A stretch of 64,000 bases of DNA from positions 58,252,109 through 58,316,108 of the forward strand of contig NW_027184085.1 in the NCBI RefSeq assembly GCF_041296385.1, written 5' to 3'. The stretch is from Aphelocoma coerulescens (taxonomy: Eukaryota; Chordata; Aves; Passeriformes; Corvidae). Below, piece after piece: positions 8,956 through 22,321 of this stretch (within the stretch, counting starts at the first letter, position 1; every line of letters starts with the position of its first letter). The translations under genes and the position numbers were made by a program. Below the pieces are notes generated by a model, which was not told the origin of the DNA, did no database searches, and worked only from the letters and a program-made list of their open reading frames with translations.

Positions 8956-11900
8956 ACATAAATGAAATTAAAAATGCCTAATTTTCAATGACAGACATTA
9001 CTCAACTGTTGCCTTACATTTTGAAGCAGACTGAGCACCAAGTTAGGCTGGAAATAAACATGTAAATGAAAATTTAAGACTGTGTTGGGCTCTTGAGAAT
9101 CTAACAAGGCCATGAAAGCTCAGCATCATCATTCTCAATTAGCAGTTCAGGGAAAGCAAACTGGGAAGCCCACATTCAAAATCTTTTTTTAAAAAAGACT
9201 TTTTCTTCCATGAAGGGATTAAAAAAAAAAAAAAAGAAATTACAGCAAGCTGCTCCCCATGTTCCCCTTTAAGAACTCAACATAGCCATGGCAATTCCCC
9301 TGTGAACCCTTTTGGATGAAGTCTGATAGGGATGCTGTTTGGAAGATCAGAGAGACACATGAAGGCAGATATGTAGCACGTATTCATAGCATGATGATGT
9401 ATAGTACAATTACAGTTCTTGTCACACACAGAAGAATCCTGATAAAATTATGATAAACTAACAGAAGCCCTGAGAAAATAAAGTAACAAACAAGTAAAAA
9501 AATCCTTCTGAGAAAAACAAGTTCAAATAATATTAGTAACAAAAAATAACTGTTCTAAAATATTCATTGAAACAAGTCAGCATTCCTTATTAATGGCAAC
9601 AGAATTTTACACTTGCAGTGAGATACTGGAAATGAGTGATGTGAAATACATCATCTCATATTTGGCAATGTAGGAAAATAAATTATTTCACTAAAAAGAA
9701 AGGAGATTAAATCTGATTTGTCATATCTAAAGACACAGAATGATGACACACATCTTAACTCAGGCAAAATGAAATGATTTCACACGTAGCTTGTTACCCA
9801 GGCTGAAAGACGAACTGCAACTCAGGCTCAACGCTGCGCAAGTACAGCAAATCAGTCCGTGGACTTGAAATAGCAAGTACAATGCATGCCACTATGGGCA
9901 GCAGTGTTAACCAGCTAACCAATTTAACGCAGTGCTACCCTGGAACCCATTTCAAAAACAGATTCCGAGAGCAGCAAGTGAATCTGGTACAGCTTGTCCT
10001 GAACACTGAAAAAATTCTCACCACTAGAAAAAAAAGGGGCTTTTAAGTATTAAAGAAATTACTGAAGACTGCATAATAAAATACAAGGAAAATTTGATTT
10101 CACAACTCAGAAAGAAAACTGGAACTTAATGGAAAATCAGCAATTTTTCCTTTACTATTAGACTGATGTCAATTATATTCCTTTCTTTTTCCTAATCTTC
10201 AAATTTAGGTTTGACACTGTAGATGCAGCCTGTACGACTATTAAGAAGAATATCCAAGTTCTTCATTATTTGAATTTTGTACAGTTTTGCCTAAATCTGA
10301 GAAATTATAAATTTTGGAAGCAAAGACTGCAGACTATTTTATCTTCATGCTATTAATAAGAAAAAAAAAGGATGAAGCTGGGCATGTCAAATATGCATTT
10401 GATAAGTAATTCTGCATACAATTCTTTTAAATCCATTGGCACAAAAGAAGGAAATTTAAAAGACAAATTGCTAATCAGAGTTCAGTGCTTAAATACACAT
10501 ATAAATAACAGTAAAATTTCTTCCCTGTAGAAAACTCTGGAGAATCAATATAAAATCCTTGTTTACATGTTTCAGTAATATTCCCTCCAGCTTACTTCTG
10601 CTTTTCTTTCTCAGAACATGCAACAAAATTGAAAATGGCTGCATGCCGACAAAAACCAAGGAATGCTTAATCTACGCATTCTCATTATTTCTACTGTTTT
10701 CTGAGTAAATGTTGTAAACCAGCTGTAAATGCAATACCATAAAATCTCAGAGATTTTAGTCCCTACATAACAATCTTTGATATAAACACTCATTCATGAT
10801 GACTACAAATACAGTGATTTGCCTAATTAGAAACCATATTAATTTAAATGAATGCTAAATAATTGTCCAAGCTCTTAACTATTAAGGTGAACAGAATGTA
10901 GAAGTTCCTAAAAGTATGTACATCCCCAAATAATTAATGCTTACCATGGAGACTGCGGAGATCAGAAGTTCCTTTGTAGGATTAGAAAAAATCACATATT
11001 TGCATAAATACTTTCCTAGGTACAGTTTTCAAATACATTACTAACAGGTATAGTAAGAAAAAAAAAAAGCCCTTGTAATATTATAGCTCTGAAAAATAAT
11101 TTTAAATATTTAGCATACCCAAAAGAATTTGCTGAGAAACTGATAAACAATTCTATTGCAATTCTTTTGTTAACTGTAGTCTTAAGCACTGGGTGTATTT
11201 CTCTGATTTTAAATAAACTGTCTCACTACGCAGACTATTAATCAGCATCCTTCCTTTTCCTCTGACCCTGTAAAAGAGACTCCAGAAAAAAATGTCTGAC
11301 ATCCTTTTGTACTAAAACTAAAACGACATTCTCCAAGAACAGCCAATATATCCTTTTTGAGACCGTATGTTAGGCTTTTGGATTTTTTGATTTAAAGGAT
11401 TTTATTAGTAAAATACTAATATCTAGATGGCCTCTGTATTTTAGTATTTCAGCTGTAATTTAGGTTAGAGCTCCAAAGTCACATTTAAGCCCAAATGAAA
11501 TGTGCAACAAACTTATATTAATCTGGGAACACTAATTCCTGTTGGACACTTATTAAAATACAGTTTCAACATAGCTGAACAGAACTACAGGATTTAACTT
11601 AGTAGACACTTTTAACCAGTCATTTTGGCTTCAAAACATGACCCTAAATTGCATTTCATTAAGTTTTATTTTAGTTTAAATATTGAGAAAATACCATATT
11701 TAAAGCAAACTTTAGATGAAGTGACAGCATTCTCTGCTTTTTACATTCAAAAAATTGAAAGCCTGCAATAGGCTTTTTTTTTTCAGACATACCTACAATA
11801 CTCTTTCTGCTGATAAGTCCTGTCTTTGAAAGAGGTTCTGTTTATGCAATAGGTTGAACTATCTGCCTGGATAAAAATAATGTTATAGATAATGATGATT

Positions 11901-13913
11901 ATTATTAGAAAGTTTGCAGTTTTTTCAGCTGGGAGGTCTTAAATGCACAAACTCCCATCATCCCCTTGCCCTCCTGGTGAGCTGCACCTAACACCTGGAA
12001 GTAGGAGGACTATAGACGTTGTTCCAAGAATGAGAGAGCGCAGAATATTTTGCAATAGTGACCCTACTGAAGGCTCCTTGGAACTCAATTTGACCTTTTC
12101 CATCTCAATGTACTGGGCAGAATGCATCACAGGAGATAGCCCATGGTGAGCTTACACCACTAATAAATAAAAGTAATGAATCAGCAAACTCTGTTAAGAG
12201 AGAAAGTAATTGCTATGAACCATAAAGGTTTAAAATGCCTTTTAATTATCCGTAGCTCCAAGTTAAATGGCCTCTGCTCGCACTTCATCATAACATACTT
12301 AAAGAATTTAAATAAAATAATGTTTTATCTTAATATTTAAGAATACAATTTTTTCAGATTCCTTTCAGTAAAATGCTTCATGGGCACATGAGAAATATAT
12401 ACATAAATAGAGTTCTGTCTCATTTTTGGTTCTGTATATAAAACTTTTGTCTGTTTCTTAGACATCTAAATCTGAGCCCTTCAAGTGATTAGTGGACTAA
12501 CGTACTTCAGACAGTGAATAAAAGCAAACTGTAGCTAAGTATTTTTAATAAATAATATAATTAAATGATTTAACAATAATTATATATTCATATTAACATA
12601 ATAGGATCATTGTCAAGACAGCTGTTTAACAAAATTCAAAACAAACAGTGTAATGTTACATGTTTATATAATATAGATGTCACTTATTTTACAGTTAAAG
12701 CTGAATTTAATCAAAGTCACTTATTTTAGAGTTCAAAGAAAGCCGTCTATCTGCCTTCCAATCCAAAAAGAAATTAACAAATATCATAAATTAAGGATGC
12801 ATGAGGAGCAAAGGTGAAGGAGCAGAGTTCACAGCTAATGATTGCAATGAGATACATCCTCCACCCACCTCAAAAAAAACCCCAAAAACAAAAACAAAAA
12901 AAACCAGGAAATCGCTAGCTCAGGTATTTCCAGCACTTTTGAAGAAGATAATTATTTCAATGTGCCAAAATACAATACTGTGGATGTTTTTTCAAGCAAA
13001 GACTATTAAATTTTTGTCCTTATAAGACCATTAGCTCATGTTTTTGGCAGAAGTAGCTGCTGCTCCAGTTCTGTTTCTGGTTGCAGATCAGCTAGCTAAT
13101 AACACAAGAAAACAGAAAGTTTTCTTTCTTTTGCACAATCTGCAAAGCAGCTGGGCCTGTTATGCCTGTAATGCACTTACATTCCCAGCACTACTGAACT
13201 ATTAAAAGAGAATTTGGCCATCCCAGAAGGTACATGGTGTTGTACTCAGCACCACAATACCGTGTTTTTACTGCTTGTGGTTCAGTCCCTCTTCTGTGTA
13301 TTCAGTTCAGATGCTTCTGCATCTGGGACACAAGTTCCCCTTGGATGTAGCTAGTTTTGCTATTTTTAATGCAAAAGAGAGGCATGACTTACAGAAGTAT
13401 TAATGAAAGGCTGAAGGTGAAATTCTGAAGAGGTCTGTTCTCCTCAGTCAATAATCGCCTTACAGAAGTAAACTGCAGTAATAAGATACGTTGTGGATTT
13501 CCAAACAGATTTGCAAGACACAGTGGGGTGAGCAGGGTGGGGAAGAACTGCCTGCCTCAGTCATGAAAGGTAACAAACTGCAGTCTAAATTCAGTATAAC
13601 TGCCACAAATTTCCAACCAAAGATAAAGTCAAAACAAATCACTCCATTAAATGACTTGTTGATGCTTAGCCTTTGAAGCTTGGTTTTGCTTTTTGGCTTT
13701 CCTACAAAGCATTGGCAGCTGACTTAGCATCTTATTAAAAAAGATACGGAATATTTCTTTTAAATGTATATTTTACAATAATTATTTCTATAGTGATTTT
13801 GACAATATAAGGAAAATCTGATGCAAACCTCAAGAGAAGAGGAACAAAATAGCTTTCTATATTTGCTGGACCTTCCTTTCACAATGTCTTCTGGAGTTTA
13901 CAAGACATGAATA
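8956..13913. other. Intronic sequence, no gene seen
   Basis: About 5 kb of mostly unique AT-rich DNA. It includes an A15 run (9221-9235), a very AT-rich patch around 12541-12605 and an A/C-rich low-complexity patch (12871-12905). Frames of 60-74 residues here look like chance. Confidence 0.6.
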
Positions 13914-14012
13914 CTTTTTTTCCTTCCTCTCTGTTTCCCTCTCTCCCCCTCTCCCTCTCTCTCTCTCCCTCCCTTCTCTTTCCTCCCTCTCTCTTCTCCC
14001 CTCCGACCCCCC
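13914..14012. repeat. Polypyrimidine/polypurine tract (CT-rich)
   Basis: The plus strand is almost only C and T, with a single G at 13933 before an uninterrupted 71-nt pyrimidine tract (13934-14004). It contains short runs of (CT)n and (CCCT)n. Such mirror-like tracts can form triplex (H-DNA). In PRR16 sense RNA it is a G/A-rich run. It could be a decayed microsatellite. Confidence 0.9.
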
Positions 14013-15061
14013 AATATATCAGACGTTCTGCTCAGGTAAATTACACAATGCCTCAAGTACTAAACCATTTCTTTGCCACCCACATTACTGATCCACTTTG
14101 AAGAGCCCTCACATCTAGTCCTTATAATCCTCAATCCCTTTCTTATAACTGTAGTACTTGTGGCAGCAGAAATGAAATATTTTGTACCCATTATTTTGAA
14201 GTGGTCCTTAGATGCAAAGATGTAAATAGTGGAATTTTTCCAGTGCAGCTGGCAGGATGCACAGAGAAGCACTAGAAAGACAGATCAAGTGCCCCCTTCT
14301 GCTGCTATCCTATGGAGGTCATCTCGGCTGGCTTTGATTCAAATTAAAATGCAGTTCAACCATTCAAAAGAACATGGTTGGTGAGAAGAGATGTTAAGCA
14401 CAAGAGACCTCTGGTGTATGCATTTAAAGTTTACCATGAATGCCATCATATATATTATTTAAAATGTTTTCAGATAGCATTGAACAAATAATTGTGTAAT
14501 TTTCTGGGCTGTTAGTGAAAATTATATAGGTAAGCTTTATAGTCATAACTCATATTTTAATACTGAGACCTAGAGCTGATATTTTCATTTCTGGGAAAGC
14601 AAATATAAGTTGCAAGTGTAGACACTTGGGGTTCAGACCCATGAAATGGACCTGCATACCAAGGTAAAAAGCACATCTTTCTAACACAAGAAAGTGCTGC
14701 AAAACATGTGAAAAATATAATCTGTGTTTGTAAAATAAAGCAATCCTAATATGTCTACAGAAATATAACTATTGCAAATTATTTTAAAGTTTCAAATTAA
14801 CATTATTAAAAATACTATGGACTTGCGCTTAATTTTTTAAAGGCATAAGAAATGTTTTGACTAGGTTCAGTCAAAAGAACTGTATTTACTTAAGTTCTGT
14901 AAGTTCTGAGGCATCAGGCAGTTCAGTTTGAAAAGAGAGAACTCTTTATACACAGGTAGGTAGGTTGCATCTTCCTGGTAGGAATTAAAGACATTTCTTT
15001 TGGGCTAGATGTAACATACTGTAGATGATAATTAGGGGATATGGAAAATTTAACATTAAAT
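14013..15061. other. Intronic sequence, no gene seen
   Basis: AT-rich unique-looking sequence. The minus-strand frame 14923-15186 reads partly into the neighbouring CR1 on the wrong strand and is not a gene. Confidence 0.6.
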
Positions 15062-16555
15062 TCAATCCTGTGAGTTCTGAGGGAAGTGGTAGATGAAATC
15101 GCTAAGCCCCTATCCATCATACTTGAAAAATCATGGCAGTCATGTGAAGCTCCTGATGACTGGAAAAAGGGAACTATAAGCCACATTTTTAAAGAGGCAG
15201 GTGGATGGTATGTATAGAACAGACATTCGTACCTCTATACCAGGAAAGATTATGAAGCAGATTCTCCTGGAAACCGTGCTAAGTTACATGGAACACAAAG
15301 AGGTGATTGGAAAGAGCCAGCATGGCTTTACGGAGGGGAAGTCATGCCTGGTGACCTTCTGTGACGGAGCTACAGCACTGGAGTATAAGAGCAGAGCAAT
15401 TAACATTGCCCACCTGTACTTACGCAAAGCTTTGGACACTGTTTCACATGGTATCCTTCCCTCTAAATTGCAGAGACACAGATTTGATGGTTGGACCACT
15501 TGGAGGATCAACAATTGGCTGGACAGCTGTGTGGAAGGAGTTGTGGTAAACAGCTCCTGGTCCACATGGTGACCAGTGGTGTCCCTCGGGGTCGGTACTG
15601 GGGCCGATACAGTTCAACACCTTTGTCAGTGACAGGGACAGTGGCATCAAGAGCTCCCTCAGCAAGCTCCCTGATGATGCCAGGCTGTGTGGGGCAGGTG
15701 CCATGCTGGAGGGAAGGGATGTCAGCCAGACAGACCGTGGACAGGCTTGAAAAGTGGGACTGTGTGAACATCAAGAAGCTCAACAAAGTACAAGTGCAAG
15801 GTCCTACACCTGGGTGATGGCAATCCCAGACAGGGTGGGCGGAGAAGTGATTGAGAGCAGCCCTGTGGGGAAAGGCTTGGGGGTGATGGTTGATGGAAAA
15901 CTCAACATGGGCCAGCAGTGTGTGCTCACAGCCCAGAAAGCCAAACATGTCCTGGGCTGCACCCAAAGCAGCGTGGGCAGCAGGGCGAGGGAGGGAATTC
16001 TGCCCCTCTGCTCTGCTCTGCTCTGCTCTGGTGAGACCCCACCTGCTGTGTCCAGTTCTGGTGTCCCCAACATAAGGAGGACATGGAACTGTTGGAGAAA
16101 GTCCAGAGAACAGACATGAAGTCAATGAAGGGACTGAAGCACATCCCCTACGAAGCCCGGCTGAGAGAGTTGGGGCTGTTCAGCCTGGAGAAGGGAAGGT
16201 TGCATGGAGACCTCATGGCAACCTTGCAGTACCGCAGGGGCCTGCAGGGAAGCTGGAGAGGGACTCTTGACCAAGAACTGTAGTGACAGGATAAGGAGTA
16301 GTGGGTACAGATGGAAAGAGAGCAGGTTTAACTTAGATGTTAGGAAGAAATTCTTCACTGTGAAGGTACTGAAGCCTGGAACACATTGCCGTCCCGGGAA
16401 ATTGTGGAATGCCTCATCTGTGGTCATGTTCAAGGCCAGGTTTGATGTGGCTTTGAGCAACCTTGTCTAGTGGGAGATGTCCCTGCCATGACAGGGGAGT
16501 TGGAACTAGATGATCTTTAAGGTCTCTTCCAACCAAACTATTCTCTGATTCTATA
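15062..16555 (+). mobile_element. CR1 LINE, longest copy in the window, RT region to 3' end
   Basis: About 1.5 kb of CR1 running antisense to PRR16. It begins inside the reverse-transcriptase ORF (reading VVDEIAKPLS and SWQSCEAPDDWKKG near 15080-15175) and continues through SIPGKIMKQILLETV, IGKSQHGFTEGKSCL and KALDTVSH (15229-15450). After frameshifts it continues through GLGVMVDGKLNMGQQC and LRELGLFSLEKGRLHGDL to a preserved C-terminus ALSNLV, with TAG at 16468-16470. The 3' UTR ends in the CR1 octamer motif (ATTCTCTG ATTCTATA, 16540-16555). The catalytic FADD box is mutated to LPDD (around 15672-15683). Split over several frames, it is certainly inactive. The N-terminal endonuclease part is absent. 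Confidence 0.95.
16006..16030 (+). repeat. (CTCTG)5 microsatellite inside CR1
   Basis: Five perfect CTCTG units in the CR1 RT ORF, where related copies carry roughly one or two such units. It looks like a post-insertion slippage expansion. It also explains the SRAEQ-like repeats in antisense frames here. Confidence 0.9.
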
Positions 16556-19454
16556 AATAAGATTTATATTCTAGAGATATAATTCTGTACATCTAAATTA
16601 CTACCAGCTAATACTTTATTGGTACAACATTTAGTACTACATACTAAATACTGCTATTTAATATCTGTGGACTGTGACTGTGACACACACCAACTACCTT
16701 CTTAACCAAAAGCACAAAGGAAAATGTCAGGAGATAAAAACCTCAGCCCTAATTTATAAGCAAGGATCATAGTTATTTGGACTATTCCTAACATCTATTC
16801 AGTTAAAACAAAAGCAGCTCTGCAAAATACCACCAAATTTGTTAAGTGTTCAGATTTTCATCACCTGTCTCTTTTATATGCATTTTTATGCAAGTGCTGT
16901 TGTATGCATATATGCACTATTATATTCTATTTTACACCTGCTATCAAATATTTGTAATATATCCAGGTAACCTGGTGACCACTGCACTTTGTTTTTTTCT
17001 TTCCTCTGAGTTAGTAAAATCCAAGGGCTGAATTACATTGTTAGCCTAACAGTCACAATAGTGGCCTTTTTGCACTGATAAAACCACTACCAAAAAAAAT
17101 GGGTCCACTGATGGACCTCCTCATCCCCATGCTTACAGCAGGTAGTTTTTTTGCTCTTGATACCTTCTAAAGTATTTTTAAGATCAAATATTTTGTCCTC
17201 ACCCAGGTAAAGAAGTGTAAAAAACAACATGATGATACTGCAAAACCAAAGCCATTAAGTCCTTGGAACATGGTCCCATGCATTCAGAGGTACTGCAGAA
17301 GTAGAAATAATACATTTTTTTAAACAGAAGAATATAATCACAATTGCTTTGAATGTAGTTGTAACCTATTCACATACTCCACAGGTTATCTTAAAGGAGA
17401 TCACAGAAAATAGGAGTCTGCCCAATTTCCAGCTTGGCTACTGATGTAACTGCTGTGTTAACTCAGGAAATGAGCTCTTATCTTTATGTGGCACCGTTTT
17501 TCTCTTTACTATTTATTTCTCATCCATTTACATTCTATGTTCTGGAACAAGGGTTACATTTCTCATATGCAACCCTCCTTGCAAAACGTGTGCTACTTTT
17601 TATGATTATTCTGCTTCAGTACTGCAGAGCGGAATCTTTTTGGCTAATCTTGTTGGCTAATAGGTTCTCTCTACAGTAGGATAAATAAAACACTTACTTT
17701 CAAGTACCAATGTAGATGTTCTAAAATTCAAACACTCTTTTCATGGACATGGACACTGGAACATTCATTTAAAAAAAAAAAAAAAGACAACAGCCAACAA
17801 CAAAACAGAACACTCAAAATTCCCTATTAGCAACATATTGGGGAGTTATTCTTTAGATTACATCTGTTGTAAGATATTGCAGAAATTACATGTTCTCAAG
17901 AGCCAGGTGTAACAGGTTATATAAGACTAAGTCTCCATGGCAATTCTGAACATGTCAAACCATTCATGACCACTAAGGGATGCTCTCACAGACACTGATG
18001 AGTACAGCCAGCACTACGTGGGTCTTAGACCTTGCTCGCATTCAAACATTACTCATATGTGACTAAGAAGTGATTGAAACCACTTGACTGAGAACCCAAA
18101 CTTCAAGAAGAAAGAAGGTTTTTGTTTGTTTTGGTTTTTTTTTTTAAGAAATCCAAAATAGATATACACGTTAATTGAAAGATTAAATATTCCCCTGCGT
18201 AAGAGTTGTAGTTCACACAGGAATAGAGTTTATAAAACCTCTTACAGAAGATGGATATGGATAAGGGTGAGAAGAAGTTACATGAAGTGACAGCAAACCA
18301 GCAGAGGAACCAGTCTTAGCAGTTGAGCCATATCATCTTTGGTGCTGAAAGACAAAGTTTTTTGATCAATTTTGAGAAAAATTTTAGGCTTCAGCTTTCA
18401 CAGGATTACCCATGTCAAAATCACCATACTTTGAGGGAAGAAGACAGCAAAGTATCAGGCTGCAGAAGTCTCCATCCCCACACTTTTTATATTTTCTATT
18501 GATCTCCCAGGTTTCTTCTGTTTCATTAGTGTTTAGTTTGGTTGTTCCAGTTTCCATTCTGTACAAGTCAGTAATACAGCAGGTTAATGAAGGGATACAC
18601 AGCTGGTGTCAAATTCAGTCAGACTTTCTGAAGGTACTATTTCTCTATACACACCTTGCTTTCCATTTACAGAGTCACCTAAATTACACACTAGGAATTC
18701 TCTAGCCCTGCTTGTTTCTAGATCTCAGCAATCTGTGATATGATATGGATATTCTGGTATCCAGAACTGTTAAGAAACTAAGAATAATGAAAACAAAAAA
18801 TATCTATTGATATAAAACTGCCCACAAACTCTCCATCAACTAAGCTTTTCTTTACATGTTAACCAACACAATCTCATCCATCTAAGCATGCACAGCTCTT
18901 CTCAGATATCATCATTCAGTTTCTGGTTCTGCATTTCAAGATGTGGTGAGACCCATATGTTCACTGGTTACAGAGCACACAGATGATGCAGTTCTAATTT
19001 AATTAGCTGGGTTTAATGCATTACAGAAAACACGACTTTTTCCAACAGAGGACTATCAGAATTTGTATTGAGCATTTTTTCCAGTGAACAAAAATAAACA
19101 CCAGTATGGTGTCTCAGTGACTAGCAGAAACAATTATATGCTACACAAATACGCATTCATTTCAAAGCAGAAAAGTTTTTATTTAAAAACCCCATATGTT
19201 GAATCCATATACACAAACAGTCACAGCAGAAAGGTAATGAAGCAAATTAAGCATTAAAATTGCTCAGCTTATTCATGAGATTGCATTGTCAGGGCTGCCT
19301 TATGCACAGGTACATAAAGAATTCAAAACTTCCAGCACCTCTGAGATACAAAAATATAAATCCCAGAACCAGAAAAATGTAATGTACCACACACAGGTAG
19401 TCATGGTAGCATTAAATAAGCAAGAAGTATAAGACAGAGAATTTAGGTTTGGGG
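16556..19454. other. Intronic sequence, no gene seen
   Basis: AT-rich unique-looking DNA with an A15 run at 17771-17785 and T-rich patches near 18120-18146. The longest frame (18412-18705, 97 residues) has no recognisable similarity. Confidence 0.6.
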
Positions 19455-19518
19455 TTTTTTTTTTTTGTTTGTTTGTTTGCTTTTGTTTTGTTTTGTTTTG
19501 TTTTGTTTTGTTTTGTTT
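19455..19518. repeat. Simple repeat: T12, (GTTT)n, (TTTTG)7
   Basis: A T12 run is followed by GTTT units and seven perfect TTTTG units (19481-19515). It is low complexity and produces the F/C/V-rich start of a spurious frame at 19465-19728. Confidence 0.95.
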
Positions 19519-22072
19519 AAAAAATATGAAATAATAAAAGTGATTGTGGTATGTAGCAAAGATTTTACTTCTACTGAGGCAGAAAATATTCAGGACTTCC
19601 AGAAGCTTAGCAAGGACAAAACACCTTTATATTCAGATTATCTAGTTGCAGATGATAAGATTCCAATTAGAATAAATGGAGTTAATAGGCAGAACAGAGT
19701 CCTGACATCTAAAAGATTGAATCTTTAAAGCATTACAACTGTAGTATGATTTTTTTAAAAAAGTACACCCACATTTCAGGTAATGAAATAAAGCTTTAGT
19801 TATCTTCTTAATTAAATCAACCTATTTCTACTCACTGACATCAGATTCTGATTCTGCAGATGAAACTAGGTTTCTTTCTACCAGTAAGAATAATTTGAAA
19901 GGGTGGCACTGTTATCTCAAAAAAGAGAAAGAGAATAAAGAATGCATCATGATGATATAAAGGAAGCAATAAAAAGGGGAATCCATGGGCCAAGACATTG
20001 TACAGACACAGACCATGTTCATTCATGCTAACAGCTTTTACTGATGGAGTGAAAGAGAGAACTGCAGAGCATAAGAATCTGTATTTTTCTTCACTGGACT
20101 GTAGTAAAGATTGAATCCTAATTAGGAACAAATTCACTAATACAGTTCTTTACATTGCTATTAACAGCTAGACTTATCTTCAATCCTTCTCTGTAAGGGT
20201 AGAGTTTAATTAAGAGAATTCATGAACCTACAAATAAATAATTCCAGGCTGTGGAAATTAATCTTCCAAAGAATACATATTTAGGAGTCTGTAATTATTT
20301 GTGGTGTCCATAATAAACCAGGAGATTTTATTGAAAACTATACATTAGAGTTAAACTGAAAAAAACCCCTAAATCTAGACAATGAAATGCATCTCACTTT
20401 CTGATTAACATTTGCTTACAAGAAGAAGCAAGCAGTAACATCTCTGTAAGCCTGGCTGATGGCTGGAACAAAGCACTCTAGCTTCCAAACACACAAGATC
20501 TTTACTAAGTAAGAAAAAAAAAAGAAAAAAGGAAAAGGATTTTAGGTCTTATTTCCTTCCAACCTTCTGACCAGTTCAACTCTTATCATATATCTGCTTC
20601 CTTCTCTCAGTAAAATGAAAACTTTGAAAGAAAAACAAAATCAGATTGGCTCATCCAAATTCTTTACTAAAACCAGACATTCCAACTTCTCACTTTGTGC
20701 ATTCTACCAAAAAAAAGGGTGAAAATTAATTCTTGTGATCTCCGATGTCAGGGGAGAAATAATTTCTTTTCATCATTGAAAATGAACACATAGCTGTCTT
20801 TAATCCATGAGCTATGAAAAGTTTTGATCAAAGAAGCAACATTCAATGAAAATAAAATTAAATTCTATTTTCTGTTGACTCACATTGCCTTCTCAAATAT
20901 TTTGAAATCTATTATATGCAAATTATGCAGCTATTCATTACACTGCCCACTTCTATGACATTATTTTTAATCCTCCACCTTGTTTTGATTAAACACGTGA
21001 TCAAAATTGAACACAGTTTTCACAATTTTAGTATCTGACATTTCAGACACCTATTTGCTTTTCAAATCTTTCATTGTTATCTTTTGCCAAACAACTTTCC
21101 TGCAGTCATGGGTTCAGTAAAAAATGTTTAACATTTGAGCCAAAGCAAAAGCAAAACCATGTTAGTTCAAAGCATAACTGACATTTACATTGGCCAACTT
21201 TTAAAGCAGCCATGGCTTTACTGAATAATAATCACGTTATTAATAGGCACTAATAAAAGAAAATTAATGCTTTTTCCATTAAGCTCCTGTTCTGGTCACT
21301 AGCACAAACTACTACATTCATATTCTTGAAATCTGAACAGGGGGATTTGCTAATTGCTATTGTTGCCAAGACATCAATATTCCAGATTGCTGCAGTAACT
21401 GCACTGACAATATTAAACCAGCCACTAAACCTTTCATATAAAATAGCACCATGCATGTGCAACATCCAAGTAGCAATTAAAATGTAAGAACCATTCAGAT
21501 TCCTCAAACCTTAGCAATCATTAGCAGCACCCAACTCTAAAAAGAAAGAGAAACATGCTGTTCCAGGCTCCAAAGCCACACAAGTCTTAATCTCCAAAGT
21601 AGTGAGTGTATCACTAAATGACAGATCATATCTTTGCTGTTCCAAGAGACAGTAAGATAATAAGCAAGAATGCATCTTTTCATGGGAAAGAGTAACATAC
21701 CTCCTTCTCTTGTATGTCTGATACCTAGAAACTCTGAAATTGAAGGGAGAAAACCCCCTACAGTGATTACAGCCATATGAAAATAACACTACTATACAAA
21801 TCATCCAATTTTCAATATATCCATATACTCTCTTTCGCACTTTTGCAAGTACAATACTAACAAGATGATAGAAGGAAGACTTTGAAGAGTAAAACTTCTA
21901 CAAGACATGTTAATCTTTTAATTTAACTTAAAAACTCTCCTGAGGATGTTAGGAATCCATTACTGTTAGAAATGGAAAAAAAACCTCTTCATCATCTGAA
22001 TGTAAAGAGGCTGTGAAACATCCCGTGAATCCCTTGCAGAATGAAACCCCACCTTAGCTTACTCACCACTCC
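19519..22072. other. Intronic sequence, no gene seen
   Basis: Unique-looking AT-rich DNA. An octamer ATGCAAAT occurs at 20916-20923, followed by TATGCAG and homeodomain-like TTCATTA. Minus-strand frames at 21250-21507 (85 residues) and 21511-21840 (109 residues) do not resemble any family I know. Confidence 0.55.
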
Positions 22073-22321
22073 TGTACCAGCACCATTTGCAGCTGCCAGG
22101 TACCACAATGACCTTTGCATGTGCATCAGCACTCCCCACAGGGCTGCCCACCCTGCAGCCCACATTGTATCAGGCACTGTGTTTCAGACCAGCTATAAAG
22201 TTTTGCTGGCCTAAAGACCTGAGGACAAGTCTTACTCTTCTGACAGCAAAGCCACGGATCAGCACTATGTCAATAAACGGAAGCTCTTGTTGCCTTGTGG
22301 TCTCGGCTGCACGAATGCACA
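22073..22321 (+). mobile_element. Possible solo LTR-like segment
   Basis: A moderately GC-rich block with a TATA box (TATAAAG, 22194-22200) and a poly(A) signal (AATAAA, 22272-22277) 78 bases downstream, the spacing expected of an LTR R region. A GT/CT-rich stretch (TTGTTGCCTTGTGGTCTCGG) follows, as at LTR cleavage sites. It could start at TGTACC (22073) and end near 22321. Ends and target duplication are not clear, so this is only a candidate endogenous retrovirus LTR. No internal viral genes are visible nearby. Confidence 0.35.

Noticed and set aside
15508..16125. 205-residue minus-strand frame
   Set aside because: It is antisense to the CR1 reverse-transcriptase region, and its SRAEQ-like repeats come from the CTCTG microsatellite.
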